A stretch of DNA of 64,000 nt from CAIJNA01 sp964516815 (GTDB lineage: Bacteria > Campylobacterota > Campylobacteria > Campylobacterales > Arcobacteraceae), in the NCBI GenBank assembly GCA_964516815.1, contig CAZEXK010000003.1, positions 1 to 64,000 on the forward strand, read 5' to 3'. The position numbers and the translations under genes are program-made. Below the pieces are notes generated by a model. That model was not told the DNA's origin, searched no databases, and was given only the letters and a program-made list of their open reading frames with translations. Position 1 is the first letter of the stretch. Each line of letters begins with the position of its first letter. This document shows positions 34,798 through 43,831 of the stretch, in pieces.

Positions 34798-34830
34798 ATT
34801 ATATATTAACACTTCTTAAAATTAGATTAA
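34798..34830 (-). promoter_or_regulatory. Third flagellin promoter with shared flagellar motif
   Basis: TTAATCT (34824-34830), 4 bases, TTAAG (34815-34819) continuing AAGTG, 11 bases, TATAAT (34798-34803). It gives a leader of about 30 bases with the ribosome binding site. Confidence 0.65.
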
Positions 34831-34870
34831 AATCTTTCAATCAAATGCCCAAATTCAGGTATATCTAGGA

Positions 34871-35995
34871 TTATTTTTTTTGTAAAATTACACCTATTTC
34901 TATATGATTTGAAAATGCAAACTGATCAAATATCGCAAAATTATTTATTTTGTGTGTTACTAATAATACTTTCAAGTCCCTATATAGTGTTACTGGATTA
35001 CATGAAATGTAAATAATTTGTTTAAAACTTGTAACCAAAATTCTAGTTGTATTATCAAGTCCTGCTCTTGGTGGATCTATAAATATTGTTCCAAAATTAT
35101 ATTTTTTTAAGTTAATATCTTCTTGTTTTAATCTTCTAAATTCTCTTTTTTCTTCTAAGGCTTCAACAAATTCTTCGCTTGACATTCTTATAAATTTTAT
35201 ATTTTTTATAGCATTTAGTTCACAGTTTATTTTTGCAGATTTTATAGATGTTTTACTTATCTCTGTTGCTAAAACATTATCAAAAAACTTACTTAATGAT
35301 ATAGTAAAATTACCACCACCACAATATAACTCACATAAGTCATTACCTTTAGCCATATTATTGATTGTCCATTCAATCATTTGTATATTTACTTTTTGGT
35401 TTGGTTGTGTGAATCCATTTTCAAAATAATTGAATTTATAAAGCTCTTTATTTATAAGCAATGATTCTTCTATAAAATCATTTGTTAAAATAATTTTTTG
35501 TTTTCTACTTCTACCTATAATTTTTACTTTTAATTCATTTTGTATTAAAAAAGCACTATCTTTCCATAGCTCATCTAATTTTTTGTGATATATAAGTGTA
35601 ATTAATAAGTCATTACTTGTAGAACTTAAAAATTCTACGCTAAATAATTTTTTATGTAAAAGTTCATTTGTATTCAAAAGTTCTATAAGTTTTGGCATAG
35701 TATTTGCTATAGTTGAACTTACTATAGAACAAGAAGATATAAGTAAAACTTCTTTTTGAATACTATTCATTGCATAATGTAAAGTGAAATTATTTTGTTC
35801 ATCATATGTTTTCCATATTTTAAATTCAGCCCTATTTCTAAAAGCACCATCTTCACTTCTTATAATATCAATACCACCTTTATATAAAGGTGCAAATCTA
35901 GATACCTCTTGTACTAATTTGTGTTCTAGTTGTTCTTCATAGGTTAAATGTCCAAGATTGCAAGATCCACATACTCCAAAATAATCACATTTCAT
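34871..35995 (-). CDS. trmA: tRNA (uracil-5)-methyltransferase
   Basis: Methylates U54 of tRNA to ribothymidine using S-adenosylmethionine, 374 residues. The SAM-binding region DLCELYCGGGNFTISL lies at about 215-230. The catalytic cysteine is in IIYISCNPVTLYRDL near residue 330, after FIDPPRAGLD. An N-terminal cysteine cluster (CDYFGVCGSC, residues 3-12) precedes it. It stands alone in a minus-strand series with the pseudouridine synthase 21 bases upstream. Confidence 0.93.
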   Translation of the reverse strand: MKCDYFGVCGSCNLGHLTYEEQLEHKLVQEVSRFAPLYKGGIDIIRSEDGAFRNRAEFKIWKTYDEQNNFTLHYAMNSIQKEVLLISSCSIVSSTIANTMPKLIELLNTNELLHKKLFSVEFLSSTSNDLLITLIYHKKLDELWKDSAFLIQNELKVKIIGRSRKQKIILTNDFIEESLLINKELYKFNYFENGFTQPNQKVNIQMIEWTINNMAKGNDLCELYCGGGNFTISLSKFFDNVLATEISKTSIKSAKINCELNAIKNIKFIRMSSEEFVEALEEKREFRRLKQEDINLKKYNFGTIFIDPPRAGLDNTTRILVTSFKQIIYISCNPVTLYRDLKVLLVTHKINNFAIFDQFAFSNHIEIGVILQKK

Positions 35996-36016
35996 ATAAT
36001 ATTCTTTATTTTTATT

Positions 36017-36760
36017 TTAGAAACCAAAATGATGAAATTCTTTAGGTTCTTTTGCATTAAATTCATATCCAAATATTCTTGTAACTTTTGAATGCAACAT
36101 CATTCTTTGTACTTGATTTGATGCTTTTCCATATTGTAAATCACCAGTTATTGGATATCCTGCATATTGTAAATGAACTCTGATTTGATGTGTTCTTCCA
36201 TTTTCAATTATAATTTTTATTTTTGACTTATTACCTTCTACCATATATGGTATTATTTTAGTAAGTGCAGGTTTACCTAAAAGTTCATCTACTTTACTTT
36301 TAGCACTTTTACCTTTAATTGTATGTATAGGTTTATTTATAGTTTCTTCTTCAACAACTTTGCCTTCAACAACAGCAACGTACTCTTTATAAACTTTTTT
36401 TTGCTTAAATTCTTTTATAGCTTTTAATCTAAATTCTTCATTTTTAGCAAGCATCATAACGCCACTGGTTTCTTTATCTAATCTATTTAGTAATACAGCT
36501 TGTGGATACATTTGTTCTACTTCACTAGCTATTAAAAATGCAGGTTTATCAACAACTAAAATATCGTCATCTTCAAATATTACCTTAGCTTTTGCAATAT
36601 AGTTTACTCTAAATGAAGCAGATTCGCTAATTTCACCTCTTGCAACTAATAATTTTTTTCCATTAACACTAACTATTCCCTTATCAATTAAGTCTTTTGC
36701 TTTTTTATTTGATATTGCTTCTTGTATAGCCAATAACTTATATGCTTTTTCTTTTGCCAT
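36017..36760 (-). CDS. RluA-family RNA pseudouridine synthase
   Basis: A 247-residue pseudouridine synthase. An S4-like RNA-binding segment (LLAIQEAISNKKAKDLIDKGIVSVNGKKL) forms the N-terminus. The catalytic Asp95 is in LLNRLDKETSGVMML, and the fold ends with NGRTHQIRVHLQYAGYPITGDLQYG. It may act on 23S rRNA; the exact uridine cannot be told. It is adjacent to waaA with a single-base gap. Confidence 0.92.
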   Translation of the reverse strand: MAKEKAYKLLAIQEAISNKKAKDLIDKGIVSVNGKKLLVARGEISESASFRVNYIAKAKVIFEDDDILVVDKPAFLIASEVEQMYPQAVLLNRLDKETSGVMMLAKNEEFRLKAIKEFKQKKVYKEYVAVVEGKVVEEETINKPIHTIKGKSAKSKVDELLGKPALTKIIPYMVEGNKSKIKIIIENGRTHQIRVHLQYAGYPITGDLQYGKASNQVQRMMLHSKVTRIFGYEFNAKEPKEFHHFGF

Positions 36761-36761
36761 T

Positions 36762-37904
36762 CTATTTCCTTTTTAGTTCATCAATTATTAGTGTTATATC
36801 ACCTTTTAGTCCAAGTGAAGATTGTTTTAAATTATCAATATCATTTAGATATTTCTTTAATTCATCTTGTTTGATAATGTATGCATTGTTCACACTATCA
36901 AAAAGTGATTTTTGATTGAAAATTACATTACCACTTATTAATTTTGTCTTAAAAAATGCAGGCTCAATTGGATTGTGTCCTCCTGCTGTTTTTATAAATC
37001 CCCCACCAAGTATAACTACGTCACTTATTGCATAAATATTATTAAGTTCTCCCATAGCATCAACTAATATGATATTTGAACTAAAATCTTTAGTTTTACT
37101 ATAACGACTATAAGTTATATTTGTATTTTCAAATTTATTATTAATTAAATCATATACCTTATCAAATCTTTCTGGATGTCTTGGAACTATTATTAGCTTA
37201 CCCATATTCACGTTCCAAGCTTCAATTATAAGGTTTTCTTCACTTTCATGAGTACTTCCAGCTGTTATTACAATTTCATTTGGCTTTGTTATATTATTTG
37301 TAATTTTTGGTAAATTTGTCAATTTTATATTACCAATAACTTCAATATTTGTGGCTCCTAATTCTTTTAATCTTCTCTTATCAAGTTCACTTTGTGCAAA
37401 AATTTTATCTATATTTTGAAAAATGTACTTATAAAACCAAGAATATTTTTTATAAGATTTATAAGATTTATCAGATATTCTAGCGTTTATTAAATATGTT
37501 GGTGTATCAAAAAATTTTGCAAATAAAAATAAAAAGTACCATAACTCCGCTTCCATGACTATAAGTGCTTTTTGTTTTTTAATCCAAAAAGGTAAAAATA
37601 ACTCATAAGGTAAATACCTAACAAAGTTTGTAAACTCAGATGCTTTTTTATTTCCAGTGTTTGTAATAACTGAAATATTTACATCTTCTTCAAGTGCTTG
37701 CAAAATAGGTTTTAAAGCTTGTACTTCACCCATAGAACAGGCATGAAACCAAAATGATTCATTCTTAAAGAATGTATTATTTCTTAAAAAAAATCTTGCA
37801 GGTATTGCATTTTTATATTTAGTTTGTCTTGACTTAAAATACAAAAATGGTAAAGCAATAATATATAAAATCAATGTCAAGAAAAAATACAAATATTTAA
37901 ACAT
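36762..37904 (-). CDS. waaA: 3-deoxy-D-manno-octulosonic acid transferase
   Basis: Adds Kdo to lipid A at the inner membrane, 380 residues. N-terminal membrane anchor (YLYFFLTLILYIIALPFLYF), then the GT-B fold with FWFHACSMGEVQALKPIL containing the catalytic-region Glu. The C-terminal sugar-nucleotide site DVVILGGGFIKTAGGHNPIEPA follows. It is followed by the RluA-type gene, one base apart. Confidence 0.95.
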   Translation of the reverse strand: MFKYLYFFLTLILYIIALPFLYFKSRQTKYKNAIPARFFLRNNTFFKNESFWFHACSMGEVQALKPILQALEEDVNISVITNTGNKKASEFTNFVRYLPYELFLPFWIKKQKALIVMEAELWYFLFLFAKFFDTPTYLINARISDKSYKSYKKYSWFYKYIFQNIDKIFAQSELDKRRLKELGATNIEVIGNIKLTNLPKITNNITKPNEIVITAGSTHESEENLIIEAWNVNMGKLIIVPRHPERFDKVYDLINNKFENTNITYSRYSKTKDFSSNIILVDAMGELNNIYAISDVVILGGGFIKTAGGHNPIEPAFFKTKLISGNVIFNQKSLFDSVNNAYIIKQDELKKYLNDIDNLKQSSLGLKGDITLIIDELKRK

Positions 37905-37936
37905 TATTTACTTTTAAATACGAAATGATTTTAAAA

Positions 37937-38650
37937 TTAATTTTCTTCAATATGTTTATAGATTATTCTTCCACAATGAGGACAATTTGTAATTTCATCA
38001 CTTGCTAAAAATTCAGAATATATTCTATGTGTAAGAACCATATGACATCCATAACAAGCTTGATTTTTAACTGGTACAACAGCAGTTTCATTCGCCCATC
38101 TTCTAATTTTTTGATAAAAAGATAATATTTTTTTATCTATTTTATCAATTAATTCAGATTTATTTTTTGATATGTTTTCTCTTTGAAGATATAACTCATC
38201 AATGATAATTTTAACTGATTCTTTTATTTCAACAACATCTTCTTCTTCTTTTTTTAATTCTTCTTTTAATTCAACTAGTTCAGCTTCTTTTACTTCACTT
38301 AAATCATCAAGTCTTTTGATTTCATCATTTGCAAACGTCACTTGCTCTTTTAAAATTTCTTCTTCTAATTGTAAAGATCTTGATTCTTTCTCAGTTTTTA
38401 CATTCTTATATTTAGCAGCTGTTGCTTCAAGTTTATTTCGTAAATCTTTTAAATTTAAATCATTTTTAATTCTTTTATTTTTTGAATCGTCAACTTCTTT
38501 GTATAAAGTATCAATTTTTAAAGTAAGTGAATCTACAGTTTTTAAAAAAACTTTTAACTTATCATTTTCAGTTTTTATTTTTGGTTCAAATCCTACTATG
38601 TCTTTATCAAAATTTGATAGCTTTACAAGTTGCTCTAAGTGTTTGTTCAA
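37937..38650 (-). CDS. Coiled-coil protein with C4-type zinc ribbon
   Basis: A 237-residue protein with a long antiparallel coiled coil (about 10-180) and a C-terminal zinc ribbon: CYGCH, then CPHC about 26 residues on. This is the C4-type zinc ribbon (DUF164) family found next to nif3-like genes in many Campylobacterota. Its function is not established; nucleic acid binding has been suggested for the family. It follows the Nif3-like gene after 11 bases. Confidence 0.88.
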   Translation of the reverse strand: MNKHLEQLVKLSNFDKDIVGFEPKIKTENDKLKVFLKTVDSLTLKIDTLYKEVDDSKNKRIKNDLNLKDLRNKLEATAAKYKNVKTEKESRSLQLEEEILKEQVTFANDEIKRLDDLSEVKEAELVELKEELKKEEEDVVEIKESVKIIIDELYLQRENISKNKSELIDKIDKKILSFYQKIRRWANETAVVPVKNQACYGCHMVLTHRIYSEFLASDEITNCPHCGRIIYKHIEEN

Positions 38651-38661
38651 TTTTATTCCTT

Positions 38662-39396
38662 TTATTTATAATCAAATGGGTTCTTATTTTTGCCCATTAT
38701 AGCATTTATTTTGTTTATTTCAAAATATTCTTCAAGTAACTCGTTAACCATAGGGCTAAAGTAAACTTCACTTTCCCAATGACCGATGTCAATTAATGAA
38801 ATATTTCGCAATTTTGCTTCCATTGCATCATGATATTTAATATCTCCTGTTATAAAACAGTCACTTGTAATATCATTTATCAAACTCATTCCAGATCCTG
38901 TACACAATGAAAAACTTTTAATATTTTCATGACATACAACGCTTTTATCAAATTTTAAATTAAGTTTATTTTTTATTAGTTTTTTAAAATCTATAAAGTT
39001 CATATCAATATTTGCACTTATTAAAAATTCGTGTTCATTTACATCTTTAAATCCAAGTATATTTTTCATCACATATTTATTTAAATGAGATTTATCAATA
39101 TTTGTATGCATACTTATAAGTTTTAAGTCTTTTTTAATCAATATTTTTAAAAGTTTACTACTATAAGTATCATTGTTCATAGTTTTAATAGCAGAAAATA
39201 TTAAAGGATGGTGAGTGATAATTAGACTATTACTTTGAACCTCATCTAAAAATTCTAAGTCCATATCTAAAGATATATAAACATTTGAAAATTCATCATC
39301 CATATGTCCAACTATTAAGCCTGAGTTATCCCATTTTTCTTGAGTTTTAAAAGGAGATAATTCGTCCAAATAATTGTAAATATCTTTAACAAACAT
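38662..39396 (-). CDS. Nif3-like dinuclear metal centre protein
   Basis: A 244-residue Nif3/YbgI-type protein. Metal ligands appear in SLIITHHPLIFSAI (about 54-67), MHTNIDKS, and the C-terminal DIGHWESEVYF. Family members are annotated as GTP cyclohydrolase 1 type 2 homologues without firm function. The start immediately follows the glyQ stop, so the two are coupled. Confidence 0.92.
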   Translation of the reverse strand: MFVKDIYNYLDELSPFKTQEKWDNSGLIVGHMDDEFSNVYISLDMDLEFLDEVQSNSLIITHHPLIFSAIKTMNNDTYSSKLLKILIKKDLKLISMHTNIDKSHLNKYVMKNILGFKDVNEHEFLISANIDMNFIDFKKLIKNKLNLKFDKSVVCHENIKSFSLCTGSGMSLINDITSDCFITGDIKYHDAMEAKLRNISLIDIGHWESEVYFSPMVNELLEEYFEINKINAIMGKNKNPFDYK

Positions 39397-40311
39397 TTAA
39401 ATTAAGTCTTCAGAATGATTTTTTTTTATCCAAAATTCTCGTTTTTGAATTCTTATTGGCTCTTGTTCTTTATACATATTAGCACATGCTAAAGACAATT
39501 CTCTTATTCTTAAAATATAGTTTTGTCTTTGTGTTACTGATATTGCCTTTCTAGCATCTAAGGTATTAAATACATGTGATGCCATCATACATTGGTCATA
39601 TGCAGGGAGTGGGAGTTGTTCTTCTAAACATAATTTACACTCATCAAAATACTCTTCAAAATGTCTAAATAACATATCTGTAGTAGCTATTTCGAAGTTA
39701 TATTTTGAAAATTGTACTTCACTTTCAAAATGAATGTCTCTATAATAAGTTTTTCCATATTTGTTTTCATTCCAAACAATATCAAATATATTATCTACAC
39801 CTTGTAAGTACATAGCTAATCTTTCAGTACCATAAGTAATTTCAACAGCAACAGGATCACAAGCAATTCCACCTACTTGTTGAAAATATGTAAATTGAGA
39901 AACTTCCATACCATCAAGCCATACTTCCCATCCTAATCCCCATGCACCTAAAGTAGGAGATTCCCAATTATCTTCTACAAATCTAATATCATGTTTACTC
40001 AAATCAAGACCTAAAAATTCTAGTGACTTTAAATAAAGTTCTTGAATATCATCAGGACTTGGTTTGATTAATGCTTGAAATTGATAATATGAACCTAAAC
40101 GATTAGGGTTTTCTCCATATCTACCATCTGTAGGTCTTCTACTAGGAGCAACATAAGCAACACTCCATGGATTTGAATCTAAAGACCTTAATAATGTAGC
40201 AGGATGAAAAGTACCTGCTCCACTTGGTATATCATAAGGCTGAACAATATTACATCCATTACCTGCCCAGTATTCTTGTAGTTTTAAAAGCAACTCACTA
40301 AAAGTAATCAT
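39397..40311 (-). CDS. glyQ: Glycyl-tRNA synthetase alpha chain
   Basis: Catalytic class II subunit of the heterotetrameric GlyRS, 304 residues. LLKLQEYWAGNGCNIVQPYDIPSGAGTFHPATLLRSL and RRPTDGRYGENPNRLGSYYQFQ are diagnostic. The beta subunit glyS is not in the window. First of glyQ-nif3-zinc ribbon. Confidence 0.97.
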   Translation of the reverse strand: MITFSELLLKLQEYWAGNGCNIVQPYDIPSGAGTFHPATLLRSLDSNPWSVAYVAPSRRPTDGRYGENPNRLGSYYQFQALIKPSPDDIQELYLKSLEFLGLDLSKHDIRFVEDNWESPTLGAWGLGWEVWLDGMEVSQFTYFQQVGGIACDPVAVEITYGTERLAMYLQGVDNIFDIVWNENKYGKTYYRDIHFESEVQFSKYNFEIATTDMLFRHFEEYFDECKLCLEEQLPLPAYDQCMMASHVFNTLDARKAISVTQRQNYILRIRELSLACANMYKEQEPIRIQKREFWIKKNHSEDLI

Positions 40312-40379
40312 TGTATTCCTAATTATTTATATAAATGTGATTATACAATAATATCAATTAATAATTTAAACTATAATTT

Positions 40380-40697
40380 TTATTTCTTTTTAGCTCTTAA
40401 TTCATCAAAAACTTTTTTTGCATATTTAGGTTTAATAATGTTTTTTAACTGTTCTTCTTCCTCTTGTATAAATTCTTTGGTTATATCAATCGCTACATTC
40501 CATCTTTTTACAAGTACTTCTCTAATTTCATTTTCATAATTGCCATCGTATTTATCGTTGTATTCATTTAGTTTATCAACTAAATCTTTAATTGGGGTAT
40601 TTTGTACTATTTCAAGAGTAGCTTTATATTGTATTAGTTGTTCATTATACATATTGCAATCTTCATATAGTTTTGCTATTTCTTCTTTAGTGGTCAT
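40380..40697 (-). CDS. Hypothetical helical protein
   Basis: A 105-residue charged protein, all helical by composition (KEEIAKLYEDCNMYNEQLIQYKATLEIV), no membrane segment or known domain. It is separated from glyQ by 68 bases and divergent from purL. A good TTAGGATATAAAAATATG-like start region supports translation. Function unknown. Confidence 0.7.
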   Translation of the reverse strand: MTTKEEIAKLYEDCNMYNEQLIQYKATLEIVQNTPIKDLVDKLNEYNDKYDGNYENEIREVLVKRWNVAIDITKEFIQEEEEQLKNIIKPKYAKKVFDELRAKKK

Positions 40698-40772
40698 ATT
40701 TTTATATCCTATAATTATTTCTATAATTCTATCATCACATAACTTATAACTATATATTTAAATACATTTAGA

Positions 40773-40778
40773 TATAAT
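40773..40778 (+). promoter_or_regulatory. -10 box of purL
   Basis: TATAAT preceded by GA and followed by CGC, 32 bases before the purL ATG, with a weak AAGG ribosome binding site in between. No -35 box. Confidence 0.6.
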
Positions 40779-40810
40779 CGCAATTATTATACTTATAAAT
40801 AAGGTTCAAA

Positions 40811-43024
40811 ATGTCAAATCAATCACCACTAGAAATTGCACTTGCACACTCAATGACAACACAAGAATATGAAAATACTGTTAAAATATTAGGACGAGAG
40901 CCAAACTATACAGAAATTGGAATTGTATCTGCTATGTGGAGTGAGCATTGTTCTTATAAATCATCAGCAAAATATTTAAAAGGTTTTCCTACAACTGCAC
41001 CATGGGTTATACAAGGACCAGGAGAAAATGCTGGAGTTATAGATATAGGTGATGGATATGCCGCTGTTTTTAAAATGGAATCACACAACCACCCAAGCTT
41101 CATAGAACCATATCAAGGTGCTGCAACTGGTGTTGGTGGTATTATGAGAGATGTATTTACAATGGGAGCTCGCCCTATTGCATCTATGAACTTGATACAA
41201 TTTGCAAATATTAAAGGTGATAGCCCAAGTGCAAAAAAACATAGATTTCTTTTAAGAGGTGTTGTTGAAGGTATTGGTGGATATGGAAACTGTATGGGAG
41301 TTCCAACTATAGGTGGACAAACTGGATTTGAGCAATGTTATGCAGGAAATAATCTTGTAAATGCTTTTAATTTGGGAATTTGTAAGTCAGATGAAATATT
41401 TTTAGGTCGTGCTGAGGGTATAGGTAATCCTGTAATGTATGTAGGAAGTAAAACTGGTCGTGATGGATTAGGAGGAGCTGTTATGAGTTCTGCTGCTTTT
41501 GATGATGATAGTTCATCTAAACGTCCAACAGTACAAGTAGGAGATCCATTCACTGAAAAACTTTTACTTGAAGCTTGTATGGAATTATTTAAAGCAGATT
41601 TAATTGTAGGAATACAAGATATGGGAGCAGCTGGACTTACTTCATCATCATTTGAAATGGCAGGAAGAACTGGTTCTGGTATGATAATGCATTTAGATAA
41701 AGTTCCTGCTCGAGAAGAAAATATGACACCATATGATTTTATGCTAAGTGAATCACAAGAAAGAATGCTTATATGTGCGAAAAAAGGCAAAGAACAAGAA
41801 GTTATAGACATATTTACAAAATGGCAATTGGATGCAGCTGTTATAGGTGAAGTTACAAATACAGGAAATATGGAATTATTTTGGCATGGCGAATTATGTG
41901 CAGATATTCCAATTCAACCTTTAAGTGAAGAAGCACCTGTTTTAGATAGACCAATATCAAAGCCAGCTTATTTAGAAAATATAAAGGATATAAAATTAGA
42001 AAAAGAAATCTCAATTTCTGATGCTTTTGATGTATTGTGGGAAAGTATTGAAAATATTGATAAATCATTTATATATAATCAATATGATTCAATGGTACAA
42101 ACAAATACAATAAAAGGTCCTGGAAAAAATGATGCGTCAGTAGTTCGTATTAAAGAAACTGGAAAAGCTTTAGCTATGAGTGCTGATTGTAATACTAGAT
42201 TTTGTTATATTAATCCACAATTAGGAGCTAGCGCTGCTGTTATGGAAGCTGGAAGAAATGTTGCTATGAGCGGAGCTGTTCCAAAGGCAATTACAGATTG
42301 TCTTAACTTTGGAAACCCTGAAGATCCTGAAGTTATGTGGCAGTTTAAATACGCATGTGAAGGTATAAAAGAAGCCTGTAAAGCCTTACAAACACCAGTT
42401 ATAGGAGGAAATGTTTCACTTTATAATGAAACAAATGGTGTAGGAATATTCCCTACTCCTGCAATTGCAACAGTGGGTATAAATGATGATATGAACAATG
42501 TATTATGCTCACATTTTAAAGAAGAAGGTAATTTCATTTATATTTTAGGAGAAACTCGTCCAAATGAATTTGGAGGAAGTTTATATTTAAAAGAAATAGA
42601 AAATAAAATATCAGGATTACATCCTAAGGTTGATTTTGATGCTGAATTAAATCTATGGGATACTGTTATAAATGCAAATAATGCAAAATTACTACAAAGT
42701 GCTAAAGATATAAATGTAGGAGGTATTGCAATTGCTTTGGCTAAGATGTCAGTAGTTTCAAATATAGCTTGTAAAGTGAACTTACCAATAGCTTCTGATA
42801 TTGATATGTTTGGTGAATCTTTAAGTAGGGCTATAGTAGAAGTTAGAAATGAACATATACAAGAGTTTGAAACAATAGTTAATAAACTCAACTTATCTGC
42901 TGTTTGTATTGGGCTTACTGGTGGAAATAAATTTGATATAAACTCTACTCTTATCAAAGACTTAAAAGATATTCAAGATGTATATTATAATACATTTGAA
43001 AAAATTATAAATCAAGATACTTAA
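40811..43024 (+). CDS. purL: Phosphoribosylformylglycinamidine synthase subunit PurL
   Basis: Synthetase subunit for the fourth step of purine synthesis; 737 residues, the small form that needs PurQ and PurS (neither is here). MWSEHCSYKSS lies near residue 42, the ATP/metal site VFKMESHNHPSFIEPYQGAATGVGGIMRD near 90-120, and VGIQDMGAAGLTSSSFEMA in the middle. The second half repeats the fold with GGNVSLYNET. Identity certain. Confidence 0.98.
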   Translation: MSNQSPLEIALAHSMTTQEYENTVKILGREPNYTEIGIVSAMWSEHCSYKSSAKYLKGFPTTAPWVIQGPGENAGVIDIGDGYAAVFKMESHNHPSFIEPYQGAATGVGGIMRDVFTMGARPIASMNLIQFANIKGDSPSAKKHRFLLRGVVEGIGGYGNCMGVPTIGGQTGFEQCYAGNNLVNAFNLGICKSDEIFLGRAEGIGNPVMYVGSKTGRDGLGGAVMSSAAFDDDSSSKRPTVQVGDPFTEKLLLEACMELFKADLIVGIQDMGAAGLTSSSFEMAGRTGSGMIMHLDKVPAREENMTPYDFMLSESQERMLICAKKGKEQEVIDIFTKWQLDAAVIGEVTNTGNMELFWHGELCADIPIQPLSEEAPVLDRPISKPAYLENIKDIKLEKEISISDAFDVLWESIENIDKSFIYNQYDSMVQTNTIKGPGKNDASVVRIKETGKALAMSADCNTRFCYINPQLGASAAVMEAGRNVAMSGAVPKAITDCLNFGNPEDPEVMWQFKYACEGIKEACKALQTPVIGGNVSLYNETNGVGIFPTPAIATVGINDDMNNVLCSHFKEEGNFIYILGETRPNEFGGSLYLKEIENKISGLHPKVDFDAELNLWDTVINANNAKLLQSAKDINVGGIAIALAKMSVVSNIACKVNLPIASDIDMFGESLSRAIVEVRNEHIQEFETIVNKLNLSAVCIGLTGGNKFDINSTLIKDLKDIQDVYYNTFEKIINQDT

Positions 43025-43106
43025 AATTGTAAAGTTATTTAATCGTATACAAACAAATAATAGACTAGTCAGCCTTGATATACTAAGAGCAATAGCTATT
43101 ATTTTT

Positions 43107-43739
43107 ATGATTATTTTTCATTTTGCATTTAATCTAAATTATTTTAATTTTATTTCAATAGATATTATAAATAATATCTTTTGGAAATCATTTAGACTTT
43201 TGATTGTCTTTATGTTTTTATTCTCTTTTGGATATTCTTTACAATTATCAAATAAAATATTTAACTTAAGAAAAAATTTTAAAAAACTTAGCATTTTACT
43301 TAGTATGTGTCTTTTAATTACTTTTAGTACATATATGATATTTCCGAATACATGGATATATTTTGGCATACTACACTTTATTTTTGTATCTTATATTATA
43401 TCTTTTTTTTTACTTAAATTTTCTGCATCTATTTTATTTATAATAGCACTTAGTTTTTATACTTTATATAATATTGATATTTTAAGTACAAATTTTATAT
43501 ATGAATTTACAAAAGAATATTTAAATTTACCTTCAAAAACACAAGATTTAGTTAGATTTTTTCCATGGTATAGTGTAGTTTTATTAGGAATTGCAGCATC
43601 TAAAATTAAACTCTTAGAATATTTTAATATACAAAGCACAACAAAATGGATTTTATTTTTGGGTCAAAATTCTTTAATGATTTACATGACTCATCAAATC
43701 ATTTTATTTTCTTTAATTTATTTATTAAGCTTGCTTTGA
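43107..43739 (+). CDS. HGSNAT/DUF1624-like membrane acyltransferase, true start unclear
   Basis: At least 210 residues with about five to six transmembrane helices, resembling the heparan-alpha-glucosaminide N-acetyltransferase catalytic family of bacteria (DUF1624). The first ATG is at 43107, but the frame is open upstream to 43011. It encodes the conserved family N-terminus RLVSLDILRAIAIIF just before that ATG. No ATG, GTG or TTG exists in this extension. Either a rare start such as ATT at 43026 is used, or an indel separates it from its start. It overlaps the purL end region and is probably co-transcribed. Confidence 0.7.
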   Translation: MIIFHFAFNLNYFNFISIDIINNIFWKSFRLLIVFMFLFSFGYSLQLSNKIFNLRKNFKKLSILLSMCLLITFSTYMIFPNTWIYFGILHFIFVSYIISFFLLKFSASILFIIALSFYTLYNIDILSTNFIYEFTKEYLNLPSKTQDLVRFFPWYSVVLLGIAASKIKLLEYFNIQSTTKWILFLGQNSLMIYMTHQIILFSLIYLLSLL

Positions 43740-43831
43740 AGCAAACTTATAATTAATATTTATATAAAAAATCACTCATTAGTAAATTAGTCATACAAAA
43801 AGCATTAAAAATACTATAACTATATATACTT

